A stretch of DNA of 64,000 bases from Leifsonia sp. ZF2019 (GCF_019924635.1 NZ_CP065037.1:3348001-3412000), one strand, 5' to 3'; positions 18,601-26,211 are shown, counted from the stretch's first letter. Program-made: numbers and translations. Notes: generated from the sequence alone by a model not told the origin.

Positions 18601-20321
18601 CGGGAGACTTCACCTACCTCGAGGTCCCCGCGATCACGTCGCTCACGCCCACCACCGGGCCGGAGACCGGCGGCACCCCCGTCACCATCACCGGCACCGG
18701 CTTCACCGGCGCGACCGGGGTCACCTTCGGCGGAACCCCGGGCGTCGGCTTCTCGGTGGTGAACGACACGACCATCACCGTCGCGACTCCCCCGGGCACA
18801 CCGGGCGACGTGGATGTCGTGGTGCAGCACCCGAACGGCGACTCCGTCCCGGGCACCTTCACCTACCTCCCCGTGCCGGCGATCACCTCGATCAGCCCGG
18901 ACAGCGGCCCCGAGACGGGCGGCACCGCCGTCACCATCACCGGCACCGGGTTCACGGGAGCCACGGGCGTCACCTTCGGCGGAACCGCTGGAACCGCGTT
19001 CACCGTCGTGAACGACACCACCATCACCGCGACCACCCCGCCCGGCACGCCGGGTGACGTCGACGTGATCGTGCAGCACCCGAACGGCGACTCCCAGCCC
19101 GGCGACTTCACCTACCTGGCCGTCCCGGCGATCACCTCGATCACCCCGGACAGCGGCCCGGAGGCGGGAGGCACCGCCGTCACCATCACCGGCACCGGGT
19201 TCACGGGAGCCACGGGCGTCACCTTCGGCGGCGTCGACGGCACCGGCTTCACGGTCGTGAACGACACGACCATCACGGTCACCACCCCGCCGGGGACCCC
19301 GGGGACCGCGGCGGTCGTCGTGGAGCACCCGAACGGCGACTCCCAGCCGGGCGACTTCACGTACCTCGCGGCACCGCCGGTCATCGGCTCCATCGTCCCC
19401 GACATCGGGCCGCAGACCGGAGGCACGCACGTGACCATCACCGGCACCGGGTTCACCGGGGCGACGGCGGTCGTGTTCGGCGACGTCCTCCGCACGAACC
19501 CGGTCTCGGCGGCGGCCCTGGCGGTCCCGTTCGCGGCGGGCACGCCGGGGACCGACTTCACCGTCGTGAACGACACGACGATCACGGTCACCACGCCGGC
19601 GCACCTGCCGGGCACGTACGACCTGGTGATCGAGAGCCCGAACGGCGACTCCGAGCCGGCATTGTTCACCTTCACCCCGGTGGAGGGGGCGCCGGCGATC
19701 AGCGGCCTCACGCCGGACCACGGCCCGACGATCGGCGGAACCTCCGTCACGATCTCCGGCGCCGGGTTCACCGGGGCGACCAGCGTGACGGTCGACGGGG
19801 CCGCGGTGCCCTTCACCGTGGTGGACGACGGGACGATCACCATCGTCACGCCGCCGCACGCGGTTGGTCCGGTGCCCATCGTGGTGACCACGCCGGTCGG
19901 CCCCACTCCCGCGGCGACCTTCACCTACCAGACGGGCGCCACCGTCGGGACGGTCGACCCGGGCCACGGCCCGCAGGGCGGTGGCACGACAGTGACCATC
20001 ACCGGCAGCTGCTTCACGGGCGCCACCGCGGTGCTCTTCGGATCGAAGCCGGCGACCTCGTTCACCGTCGTGAACGACACGACGATCACGGCCGTCACGC
20101 CCTCCGGGACGGGCACCGTCGCGGTCACCGTCACCGGATCGGCCCAGTGCGGCACCGGCACCCTCGCCGGCGGCTTCCGCTACGAGGACCCGGCTGCCAT
20201 AGCCGGTGGACTCGCCGACACCGGTTCCGACGCCGGCGGCTTCAGCCTCCTGGGCGGATTCGCCCTGCTGCTGATCGCCTGCGGCGCCGGATTCCTCATC
20301 CGCCGTACCCGCCGGGCCTGA
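15636..20321 (+). CDS. Choice-of-anchor G surface protein with 12 TIG/IPT repeats
   Basis: A roughly 1561-residue wall protein. After a signal peptide (ending LPAQA) comes a domain of about 440 residues that resembles 'choice-of-anchor G' proteins (ending 'VVRLTVNNQATSGGVF' and 'SSASVGPNA'), then twelve TIG/IPT beta-sandwich repeats, and a sorting signal: LADTG at about 1526, a hydrophobic helix and 'RRTRRA'. Repeats are 82-85 residues and begin 'PxIxSxxPxxGPETGGTxVTITGxGFTG'. I chose the GTG at 15636 because GGGGG precedes it; the frame is open further upstream without a ribosome site. The protein probably forms an elongated adhesin or scaffold. It is followed after 31 bp by SipW-dependent genes. 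Confidence 0.85.
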   Translation: MVSSLDIGTGAHRRDERRSRTPRRLLGTTAAGAAVALTLAGAGLWALPAQAAPGDTSTATGQYLSGTLIGLDAALIASLGGEAAASTGSADQTNANNLNVGVLGVVNIAAPGGIQIPLDLGGAGVVSQYASALQNGSSVGASGLTSDSGDIGTGITPKPGIAPGPLHVNLAQAVSSLGLPTATLDELAQLDLSLGVTGARAAQAAPTAPTGAYSIAGAGLSFHSATVAGLTGAIDSQVTTVQNLVNGLAGANGTLANALGILNIPGVLTTTATVTASDLQAAVAPLLAGEITNPAYPGVSINLGTGTVTVDLSQITGLESQAPNTDILSAAVISELGNRITGILGGLITQVQTVLTNTTNALTIDLSATVLGLPVVTVNETIGQLLAGDTSGISVAGIAAGIPLGTVLSALLTPLNSIGAAVTALGPAVLAPVAGTLVPALNPVLRGVVRLTVNNQATSGGVFTETALRASVLPDAQALTLNLSSASVGPNALAVPPVVDSLTPTSGPAAGGTAVTITGSGFTGTTVVTFGGTAGTAFTVVNDTTITVTTPAHAPGATDVVVNGPNGSSGPGTFTFLAAPTVGSLTPTSGPETGGTAVTITGTGFTGATGVTFGGTAGTAFTVVDDTTITVSTPAHAPGAADVVVQSPNGDSAPGSFTFVALPAISSLAPTSGPVTGGTPVTITGTGFTGATGVTFDGTPGVGFSVVNDTTITVASPAHAAGPVDVVVQHPIGASAPATFTYLPLPVITGVTPGNGPETGGTAVTITGSGFTGTTGVTFGGTPGANVVVVDDGTITVTSPGHAPGAVDVIVTTPAGDSAPGDFTYDPVVGPPAIGTIAPDHGPETGGTAVTITGSGFTGATGVTFDGTTGTAFTVVDANTITVTTPAHAPGPVDVVVTSGGGDSAPGAFTFDQLPAIASVTPDSGPETGGTAVTITGTGFTGATGVTFGGTAGTAFTVVNDTTITATTPPGTPGTVDVVVQHPNGDSQPGDFTYLEVPAITSLTPTTGPETGGTPVTITGTGFTGATGVTFGGTPGVGFSVVNDTTITVATPPGTPGDVDVVVQHPNGDSVPGTFTYLPVPAITSISPDSGPETGGTAVTITGTGFTGATGVTFGGTAGTAFTVVNDTTITATTPPGTPGDVDVIVQHPNGDSQPGDFTYLAVPAITSITPDSGPEAGGTAVTITGTGFTGATGVTFGGVDGTGFTVVNDTTITVTTPPGTPGTAAVVVEHPNGDSQPGDFTYLAAPPVIGSIVPDIGPQTGGTHVTITGTGFTGATAVVFGDVLRTNPVSAAALAVPFAAGTPGTDFTVVNDTTITVTTPAHLPGTYDLVIESPNGDSEPALFTFTPVEGAPAISGLTPDHGPTIGGTSVTISGAGFTGATSVTVDGAAVPFTVVDDGTITIVTPPHAVGPVPIVVTTPVGPTPAATFTYQTGATVGTVDPGHGPQGGGTTVTITGSCFTGATAVLFGSKPATSFTVVNDTTITAVTPSGTGTVAVTVTGSAQCGTGTLAGGFRYEDPAAIAGGLADTGSDAGGFSLLGGFALLLIACGAGFLIRRTRRA
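17121..20185 (+). repeat. Twelve tandem TIG/IPT-encoding repeats
   Basis: Repeat starts are near 17121, 17374, 17620, 17869, 18126, 18377, 18626, 18875, 19124, 19375, 19690 and 19939. Most units are 246-255 bp; unit 10 is longer because of an insertion of about 20 residues after 'VVFGD'. Units 6 to 9 are so alike at DNA level, including runs coding for 'GGTAGTAFTVVNDTTI', that unequal recombination is likely. Confidence 0.9.
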
Positions 20322-20352
20322 CCGGACCCGGACGAAGAAAGGAGGAGTGTCC

Positions 20353-20964
20353 ATGACCGAGACTCCCGCGGCCCCCGCCCCCAGCCGGCGGGCCCGCAAG
20401 CTCAAGGCCGTGCAGGCCGCCGGGCTCGTGCTCGGCGCCGGGGCCGCCGTGACGCTCGCCGCCTGGAACGACTCCGAGCTCGCCCGGGGCACGTTCAGCG
20501 CGGGCACCTTCAACCTCGTCGGCAGCGTCGACGGCACGACCTACACCGACCACGCGACGGCGGGCTCGCCGGCGACGCTCGGGTTCACGGTCAACGCCGC
20601 GACGCTGTCGCCGGGGGCGGTCACCGCCGCGCCGTTCGCCGTCGAGCTGGCGGCGAACACCACCAACCCGGCCGTCGTGACGATCTCCAGCGCGGGGTCG
20701 ACGGGCACGGTCACCAACCTCACCTACGAGCTGCTGCAGACGACGACGTTCGGCTGCACGGCCAGCACGACGGGCACCGACCTCGTCCCGGCGGGGACGG
20801 CTCTCACCACGGTTCCCGGTTCGACCACGTTCCCGTTGACCCAGGGCACGGGAGGCGCGGCGGGGGCGCCGGTCTTCCTGTGCTTCAAGGTCACCGCGGG
20901 AGCGGGTCTCGCGCAGGGGCAGACCGGCGCCGCCACCTGGCAGTTCCAGGCGGCGAGCCAGTAG
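20353..20964 (+). CDS. SipW-dependent-type secreted protein (TasA/camelysin-like) 1
   Basis: A 203-residue exported protein of the SipW-dependent class. The N-terminus has the diagnostic signal: 'SRRARKLKAVQAAGLVLGAGAAVTLAAWNDSELARGTF' (about residues 11-48), in which the hydrophobic core runs into '(A/S)W(N/T)DxEfAxGxF'. In Bacillus such proteins are cleaved by SipW and assemble into amyloid-like matrix fibres. The mature part is a Thr/Ala-rich beta domain with two Cys. The ATG at 20353 is six bases after GGAGGAG. The next gene is a paralogue three bases downstream and the SipW peptidase comes third. Fibre formation is inferred from family and context. Confidence 0.85.
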   Translation: MTETPAAPAPSRRARKLKAVQAAGLVLGAGAAVTLAAWNDSELARGTFSAGTFNLVGSVDGTTYTDHATAGSPATLGFTVNAATLSPGAVTAAPFAVELAANTTNPAVVTISSAGSTGTVTNLTYELLQTTTFGCTASTTGTDLVPAGTALTTVPGSTTFPLTQGTGGAAGAPVFLCFKVTAGAGLAQGQTGAATWQFQAASQ

Positions 20965-20967
20965 TCC

Positions 20968-21606
20968 ATGCGTGAGGTGTCGCCGCCCCGCAGCCGGAGT
21001 GTTCGGGCCCTCCGGCTGCGGGCGGTGCTCGCCTCGGGACTCGTCCTCGGAGTGGGCGCGGCGGTCACCCTCGCCAGCTGGACCGACAACGAGTTCGCGA
21101 CGGGCGCGTTCCAGACGTCCGTCTTCAACACCCAGTCGAGCGTGAACGGCGGCGCCTACACCGACAACTCGGTCTCGCCCGGGGCGACGTTCACCGTCGC
21201 CGGCCCGTTCGCGCCGGGAGTGTCGTCGTACTTACCCGTCCTCATCCAGACGACCGCCAACTCCGTCGCGGGGACGACCGTGCTGAACGGCGCTGTCCTC
21301 GGCGGCTCCGATGCAGCCACGCTCGGCGCGGCCCTGGTCTACCGGGTCGTCCGCACGACCGCCACCTGCAACGCGGCAGCCTTCACCGGCTCCCCCGCGT
21401 TCGTCGTCGGCGCTGCGGGGACCACCCGCGCACTGACGGCGGGGCAGGAGACCGGCGTCACCAATCCCCTCGCCGCCGCGACCAGCAGCTCACCGGGCGC
21501 GGCGACCGGCTTCTGCTTCGAGGTGACGCTGCCTGCCGGAGCGGCGAACAGCCTGCAGGGCAAGACGGCGACCGCCACCTGGCAGTTCGTCTCGACCTCG
21601 AGCTGA
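20968..21606 (+). CDS. SipW-dependent-type secreted protein (TasA/camelysin-like) 2
   Basis: A 212-residue paralogue of the preceding protein. The signal region 'LRLRAVLASGLVLGVGAAVTLASWTDNEFATGAFQTSVFN' (about 15-54) is nearly identical in plan, and both end in 'ATWQF' plus a short tail. The mature part differs, with a Pro/Val-rich middle and two Cys. Start and preceding stop are separated by only three bases and there is no clear ribosome site, so translation is probably coupled. Two diverged copies beside one SipW could be a major and a minor subunit, as TasA and TapA are in Bacillus; that is analogy, not evidence. Confidence 0.85.
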   Translation: MREVSPPRSRSVRALRLRAVLASGLVLGVGAAVTLASWTDNEFATGAFQTSVFNTQSSVNGGAYTDNSVSPGATFTVAGPFAPGVSSYLPVLIQTTANSVAGTTVLNGAVLGGSDAATLGAALVYRVVRTTATCNAAAFTGSPAFVVGAAGTTRALTAGQETGVTNPLAAATSSSPGAATGFCFEVTLPAGAANSLQGKTATATWQFVSTSS

Positions 21607-21632
21607 GCACGCGGAGCACGGGAGGAGCAGCC

Positions 21633-23039
21633 ATGAGCATCCGGGAGCACACCGACGCCGTGCCCGACGCGCCCGCTCCTCGTCACGCCGCCGGACGGTC
21701 GGTCGCGCACGCGCCGCCCTCACAGCCGGTTCCGGCCGCGAAGCGCCCGGCGACACGTGCCGCCTCCCGCGCCGGGGACGCCCTCCTGACGCTGGCCTCC
21801 GTCGCCGGCGCCCTCTGCATCCTCGGCGCCATCGCGGCCGCGGTCTTCCACATCACCCTGATCCTCTTCAGCACCGGCTCGATGAGCCCGACCATCCCGG
21901 CGGGCGCCGTCGCGCTCGTGCGGGAGATCCCGGCGTCGGAGGCGCGCGTGGGCGACGTCGTGACCGTGGACCGACCCGGCGCACTGCCGATCACCCACCG
22001 CGTGGTGTCCTCCCAGCCCCTCGGCGGGGGCCGGGTCGAGCTCGTCCTCCGCGGCGACGCCAATGCCGAGAACGACCCCGCGCCCTACAACGTGTCGCAC
22101 GTGCGGCTCGTGATCGCGAGCGTGCCCGGCGGGGCGCAGGTCATCGCGTTCTTCTCGAACCCGTTGTTCCTGGGCGGCGCGACCCTGGCGGCGACCGCGC
22201 TGGTGGCGTGGGCGTTCTGGCCGCGCGGAGGCGATCCGGCGCCGCGGCGCAGGCGCAGGCGCAGAGGCGGGCGCGACGGCACAGGCCCCGGCCCCGGCAC
22301 AGGTACAGGCACAGGCGCGGGCACGACCGCGGGTTCTGCGGTCGCCGGCAGCGCGCTCGTCCTGGTGGCGGCCATCGGCACGGGCGCGGCCCTCGCCGTC
22401 GCCGTCCCCTCGTCCGCCCGGGCCGACGAGTCCGTGTCGAGCGGCCGCTACCTGACGCTCACGTCCGTCGCCGACCCGACGGCTTTCGCGCAACTCCGCC
22501 CGGGCGTCCCCGTCCGATGGGAGGTCGGGGTCGCCGCCGCCACGCCCTCCGCCGCGACGGTCGGGCTGGGCCTGTCATCGACCGGCCCGCTGACCGGCGT
22601 GCTCGACATCGGCATCACGGCGTGCGCGGTGCGCTGGTCGGGCACGTCGTGCCCGGGCGCCGCTCAGACACTGTTGGCCACGACACCGCTGTCCGCCGTG
22701 CTGTCCGGCCCGGAAGCCGCTGCCGGCGAGCCGCCCGCGCCCGCCGGTGTCGTCGCCGTCGGCGCCATGCCGTCGAGCGAGCAGCGCTGGCTCGCGATCG
22801 ATGTCACGCTGCAGCCGGGCGCCGCGGACGGGTCGGCCGACCTCGACGTGTGGGCCTGGACCTCAGCCGACGACGTGCAGGCGGCCGCTCCCCCGGTAGC
22901 GCTCGCGGCGACCGGGGCGGCCCCGACCCTCCTGACGCCCCTGCTCGCGGGCGGCGCGGTCGTCGCGGGGGCCGGGATCGCCGCCGTCGCGGGAGCGCGC
23001 CGCCACCGCCACCCGGGCGACGAGTCGGGCGTGCGATGA
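21633..23039 (+). CDS. sipW: SipW-type signal peptidase fused to a LAxTG-anchored extracellular domain
   Basis: A 468-residue membrane protein. Residues about 48-185 are a SipW/ER-type signal peptidase I: a membrane segment (50-76), catalytic Ser83 in 'STGSMSPTIP', and His122 in 'ITHRVV', the His that replaces Lys in this branch, then a second membrane segment (about 166-185). An Arg-rich stretch and a Gly-Thr/Gly-Pro run lead into a third hydrophobic segment ending 'SSARA', like a second signal peptide, then a domain of about 170 residues and an LAATG sorting signal (424) with helix and basic tail. SipW homologues are normally under 200 residues. GGAGGAG precedes the ATG. It presumably processes the two upstream proteins. 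Confidence 0.88.
   Translation: MSIREHTDAVPDAPAPRHAAGRSVAHAPPSQPVPAAKRPATRAASRAGDALLTLASVAGALCILGAIAAAVFHITLILFSTGSMSPTIPAGAVALVREIPASEARVGDVVTVDRPGALPITHRVVSSQPLGGGRVELVLRGDANAENDPAPYNVSHVRLVIASVPGGAQVIAFFSNPLFLGGATLAATALVAWAFWPRGGDPAPRRRRRRRGGRDGTGPGPGTGTGTGAGTTAGSAVAGSALVLVAAIGTGAALAVAVPSSARADESVSSGRYLTLTSVADPTAFAQLRPGVPVRWEVGVAAATPSAATVGLGLSSTGPLTGVLDIGITACAVRWSGTSCPGAAQTLLATTPLSAVLSGPEAAAGEPPAPAGVVAVGAMPSSEQRWLAIDVTLQPGAADGSADLDVWAWTSADDVQAAAPPVALAATGAAPTLLTPLLAGGAVVAGAGIAAVAGARRHRHPGDESGVR
22284..22331. repeat. Short GC-rich tandem repeat in the SipW linker
   Basis: Hexamers of the GGCACA/GGTACA/GGCCCC kind repeat about seven times and encode alternating Gly-Pro and Gly-Thr. The run lies in the linker that joins the peptidase to the added extracellular domain and could vary in length by slippage. 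Confidence 0.6.
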
Positions 23040-23515
23040 GACGCGCCCTGCGCATCACTGCGGTCGGCGCCCTCGCGCTGGCCGCCGCCGGTCTGTTCGG
23101 CGTCTCGGGAGGCTCCCCCGCGCGGGCGGGCTGGTCGCGCTCGGTCTACGCCACGGGCTCCGCGACCTCCGGGACGTTGAACCCCGTCCCGACGGTCGCG
23201 TGCGGGTCGGCGGGCGGCCTCCTCGCCAGCAACATCCCGATCACGTGGACCACCCCGACGATCGGCGGCAACGCCATCGCCCCGCAGAGCTACACGATCG
23301 CCTGGAGCGGCAGCGCCGGCTCCGGCAGCACAACGGTCGCCTATCCTGCCACCACGGGGAACGTCACCGGCTCGACGCTCACCCTCCTCGGCACGTCCAC
23401 GGTGACGGTCACGGCGGCCTACGGCAGCTGGACGTCGCCGGTGTCGTTGCAGACGCGCACCCTCACGACGACCCTGGGAGCGCTCGGGCTCATCGTGGGG
23501 TGGACGTGCGCCTGA
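23036..23515 (+). CDS. Small secreted protein of the SipW locus
   Basis: A 159-residue exported protein of no recognised family. It has a signal peptide (about 1-31, ending PARA), then a Ser/Thr/Gly-rich domain ('TWTTPTIGGNAIAPQSYTIAWSGSAGSGSTT') that reads like a single fibronectin/Ig-like fold, and a hydrophobic C-terminus 'TTTLGALGLIVGWTCA'. The ATG overlaps the stop of the sipW gene (ATGA), so it belongs to the same operon. It could be an accessory subunit of the structure built from the SipW-dependent proteins. Its 3' end overlaps the convergent TetR gene by 26 bp. Confidence 0.7.
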   Translation: MRRALRITAVGALALAAAGLFGVSGGSPARAGWSRSVYATGSATSGTLNPVPTVACGSAGGLLASNIPITWTTPTIGGNAIAPQSYTIAWSGSAGSGSTTVAYPATTGNVTGSTLTLLGTSTVTVTAAYGSWTSPVSLQTRTLTTTLGALGLIVGWTCA

Positions 23516-24119
23516 TGCCCACCGCCGGGAGCAGGATGTCGTCCAGGATCGAGAGCAGGAACTCCCGGTCGACCGCCTTGCGCTGCACGAGCACCCGGTA
23601 GGAGGCCATCGAGGGCGCGATGAGCGCGAGCTTCTCGATGTCGGCGTCGGCGGGGATCTCACCGCGCTCGACCGCGCGTCGCAGGAAGATGCGGTTGACG
23701 GAGGCGCGCGGCTCCACGATCGCCTCGTTGACGGCGTCGGCCAGCCCGGGGTCCTTCGCGAGCATGGACACGAGGCCGGCCATGATCTGGAGCTTCTTCT
23801 CGGCATCGACGATGGTGTGCGGCTTCATCATCGCGACCAGGTCGCCGCGCAGAGTTCCGGTGTCGGGGAGCGCGTCGAAGTCGATGTCGCCCTTCTTCAT
23901 GCAGGCGACGGCGTCGATCACGAGGTCGGCCTTCGACGCCCAGCGGCGGTAGACGGTCGCCTTCCCCGCCTTGGCGCGGGCGGCGACCATGTCGATCGTC
24001 ATGCGGTCGTACCCGGTCTCGGCGAGCACGTCGAGGGCGGCGTCGAGGATCTCGGGATCCCGCGTGTGGTCCCGTTTGCGCCCGAGCTTCGTCGCGGGGG
24101 CAGGTGCTGAGATGTCCAT
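23490..24119 (-). CDS. TetR-family regulator of the adjacent DHA2 exporter
   Basis: A 209-residue TetR repressor. The helix-turn-helix is at about residues 14-62 ('DPEILDAALDVLAETGYDRMTIDMVAARAKAGKATVYRRWASKADLV'), followed by a C-terminal domain of the kind found in regulators of drug exporters. I chose the ATG at 24119; GGAGGAG lies directly against it with no spacer, and the frame stays open upstream, so the true start may differ. It is divergent from a DHA2 exporter 71 bp away, the classic local repressor-pump arrangement, so a drug-like ligand is likely. Confidence 0.87.
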   Translation of the reverse strand: MDISAPAPATKLGRKRDHTRDPEILDAALDVLAETGYDRMTIDMVAARAKAGKATVYRRWASKADLVIDAVACMKKGDIDFDALPDTGTLRGDLVAMMKPHTIVDAEKKLQIMAGLVSMLAKDPGLADAVNEAIVEPRASVNRIFLRRAVERGEIPADADIEKLALIAPSMASYRVLVQRKAVDREFLLSILDDILLPAVGIRRTSTPR

Positions 24120-24190
24120 CTCCTCCAGTGTAGATGAATTTCTGAACAGATTAGATCCGGAACTGGTTGGTTTCGTATATGCTGGCCCGC

Positions 24191-25726
24191 ATGTCGCAGA
24201 CAAACCCCACCCCTTCGAGCGCCGCACCCGATGCGGCGGCGCCCTCCTCGCGCCGCTGGTGGACGCTCGTCACCGTCGCTCTGGCGCAGCTCATGGTCGT
24301 CCTGGATTCGACGGTCGTGAACATCGCCCTCCCCTCCGCGCAGGCCGACCTCGGCTTCTCGAACGCGGACCGCCAGTGGATCGTGACCGCCTACTCGCTC
24401 GCCTTCGGCAGCCTCCTGCTGTTCGGAGGCCGCCTCTCCGACCTCATCGGCCGCAAGCGCGCCTTCATCATCGGTCTCATCGGCTTCGCTGCGGCCTCCG
24501 CCCTCGGCGGCGCCGCCGACACCTTCGGCCTGCTCGTCGGCGCGCGCGCCCTGCAGGGAGCGTTCGGCGCGCTGCTCGCCCCGACCGCTCTCGCCGTGCT
24601 GACCACGACCTTCACCGTTCCGAGGGAACGCGCCCGCGCGTTCGGGATCTTCGGCGCGATCGCGGGAGCCGGCGGCGCGGTCGGCCTGCTGCTCGGCGGC
24701 TTCCTGACCGAGCAGTTCGACTGGCGCTGGAACCTCTACATCAACGTCGCCATCGCGATCGTCGCGATCGCCGGTGCGGCCGTCTTCGTGACCTCCGCGC
24801 ACCGCACCGGCCCGCGCCCGAAGCTCGACGTGCCCGGCACGGTGCTCGTCTCCGGCGCCCTGTTCTCGCTGGTCTACGGCTTCTCGAACGCCGAGTCGGA
24901 CGGCTGGGACTCGCCGCTCTCGTGGGGCTTCCTCGCCGCAGCGGGCGTGCTGCTGATCGCCTTCGTGCTCTGGCAGCGCCGCGCCCCGCACCCGCTGCTG
25001 CCGCTGTCGATCGTCGTCGACCGCAACCGCGCGGCCTCCTACAGCGCCATCCTGATCGCAGGCGCCGGGATGTTCGGCATCTTCCTGTTCGTGACCTATT
25101 ACCTGCAGGCCACGCTGAAGTTCACGCCCATCCAGACCGGCCTCGCCTTCCTGCCGATGATCGTCATGCTGGTGACCGCCGCGCAGCTGTCGACCAACAT
25201 CTTCGTACCGCGCTTCGGGCCGAAGGTCATGGTGCCCATCGGGATGACGATCGCCGCGACCGGCATGGTGTACCTCACCCACCTCGGCGTCACCGCGAAC
25301 TACGCGGTCGACCTGCTGCCGCCGCTCATGATCCTCGGCTTCGGCATGGGCTCGACGATGCCCGCCGCGATCCAGACCGCCACCCTCGGCGTCGACCGGC
25401 ACTTCGCGGGCGTCGCGTCGGCGATGGTGAACACCAGCCAGCAGGTGGGCGGATCGATCGGCACGGCGCTGCTGAACACCCTGGCGGCCACCGCGGCCAC
25501 CGACTACCTCGCGGCGCACCTCCCGCCGACCGCGGAGGTCGCGGCGGAGGCCGCCGTGCACAGCTACGCGACGGCCTACTGGTGGGGCGCCGGGTTCTTC
25601 GCCTTCGGCGCCGTGCTCTCCGCGTTCCTCTACCGCCGCCGTGCCGCACTCGTGCAGCAGGCCGCGAGCGCGGCGGGCTCGGAGCCGTCCTCGGCCGGCG
25701 CACCGGAGCCCGTCATCGCCCACTGA
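24191..25726 (+). CDS. DHA2-family MFS drug exporter
   Basis: A 511-residue, 14-helix major facilitator of the DHA2 (QacA/EmrB-like) family that exports drugs by proton antiport. Visible marks are motif D1 'LAQLMVVLDSTVVNIALPSAQADLG' (about 27-51), motif A 'GGRLSDLIGRKR' (about 78-89) and motif C 'GAIAGAGGAVGLLLGGFLT' in helix 5. I chose the ATG at 24191; GTG 24167 and ATG 24179 are in frame, but none has a ribosome site, and an AT-rich 'TATATG' just upstream may be a -10 box, giving a very short or no leader. The divergent TetR gene is the probable regulator. Confidence 0.9.
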   Translation: MSQTNPTPSSAAPDAAAPSSRRWWTLVTVALAQLMVVLDSTVVNIALPSAQADLGFSNADRQWIVTAYSLAFGSLLLFGGRLSDLIGRKRAFIIGLIGFAAASALGGAADTFGLLVGARALQGAFGALLAPTALAVLTTTFTVPRERARAFGIFGAIAGAGGAVGLLLGGFLTEQFDWRWNLYINVAIAIVAIAGAAVFVTSAHRTGPRPKLDVPGTVLVSGALFSLVYGFSNAESDGWDSPLSWGFLAAAGVLLIAFVLWQRRAPHPLLPLSIVVDRNRAASYSAILIAGAGMFGIFLFVTYYLQATLKFTPIQTGLAFLPMIVMLVTAAQLSTNIFVPRFGPKVMVPIGMTIAATGMVYLTHLGVTANYAVDLLPPLMILGFGMGSTMPAAIQTATLGVDRHFAGVASAMVNTSQQVGGSIGTALLNTLAATAATDYLAAHLPPTAEVAAEAAVHSYATAYWWGAGFFAFGAVLSAFLYRRRAALVQQAASAAGSEPSSAGAPEPVIAH

Positions 25727-25746
25727 CGCCCCTCCCGCGCATCAGC

Positions 25747-25797
25747 GGGGACGCGGAACGCCGCTCTGCTCGCCGCAGAGCGGCGTTTCACGTCCCC
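25747..25797. terminator. Two-tier hairpin terminator
   Basis: An inner 13-bp perfect stem (AACGCCGCTCTGC, 25757-25769, with 25775-25787) is framed by an outer 7-bp stem GGGGACG/CGTCCCC (25747-25753 with 25791-25797). It separates the convergent DHA2 exporter and ArsR-family genes and probably terminates both. Confidence 0.8.
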
Positions 25798-25859
25798 TGT
25801 GTCGTTTGCCGTCGACAGGGAAGGGCCTCAGGCGACGAGCACTGGGATCGTCGCCGCGG

Positions 25860-26204
25860 TCAGGCGCAGCCGCAGTCGTCGCCCTCGCAGCATCCCGGCT
25901 CGACGTAGAGCACGACGCGCAGCAGCTCGTCCAGCGCGGGGGCGAGGTGGCCGTCGGCGAGGCGGTACCAGATGCGGCGGCCGTCGGGAACCGCCTCCAC
26001 GAGTCCGCACCCGCGCAGGCAGGCCAGCTGGTTGGACATGACCTGGCGCGAGACGCCCAGCGCGTCCGCGAGATCGGACGGGTAGGCGGGCGCTTCGCGC
26101 AGGGCGAGCAGCACGCCCACCCGGGTCGGGTCCGAGAGCGCGTGCCCGAAGCGGGCGAGTGCAGCCGTGTGGGTGACGGTCGCCGCGGGTGCGAGGAGGC
26201 TCAT
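25860..26204 (-). CDS. CmtR-like ArsR-family metal sensor
   Basis: A 114-residue winged-helix repressor resembling the mycobacterial cadmium/lead sensor CmtR. The recognition helix 'YPSDLADALGVSRQVMSNQLACLRGCGLVEAV' carries Cys62 and Cys66, matching the Cys57/Cys61 pair of CmtR, and the C-terminal tail holds four more (Cys105, 106, 111, 113) where CmtR uses Cys102. Metal binding would release DNA. No metal efflux gene is adjacent, so its target may be elsewhere or only itself. The ATG at 26204 is preceded by short palindromes. Confidence 0.85.
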   Translation of the reverse strand: MSLLAPAATVTHTAALARFGHALSDPTRVGVLLALREAPAYPSDLADALGVSRQVMSNQLACLRGCGLVEAVPDGRRIWYRLADGHLAPALDELLRVVLYVEPGCCEGDDCGCA

Positions 26205-26211
26205 AGCATCG

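Noticed and set aside
15690..20537. Open reading frame of over 1600 codons antisense to the TIG protein
   Set aside because: It is a by-product of GC-biased codons and repeats: composition is Arg/Gly/Asp-rich, no domain is visible, and the opposite strand encodes a clear surface protein.
22284..22331. CRISPR-like short repeats
   Set aside because: The hexamer run is inside the sipW coding frame, encodes Gly-Pro/Gly-Thr and has no spacers.
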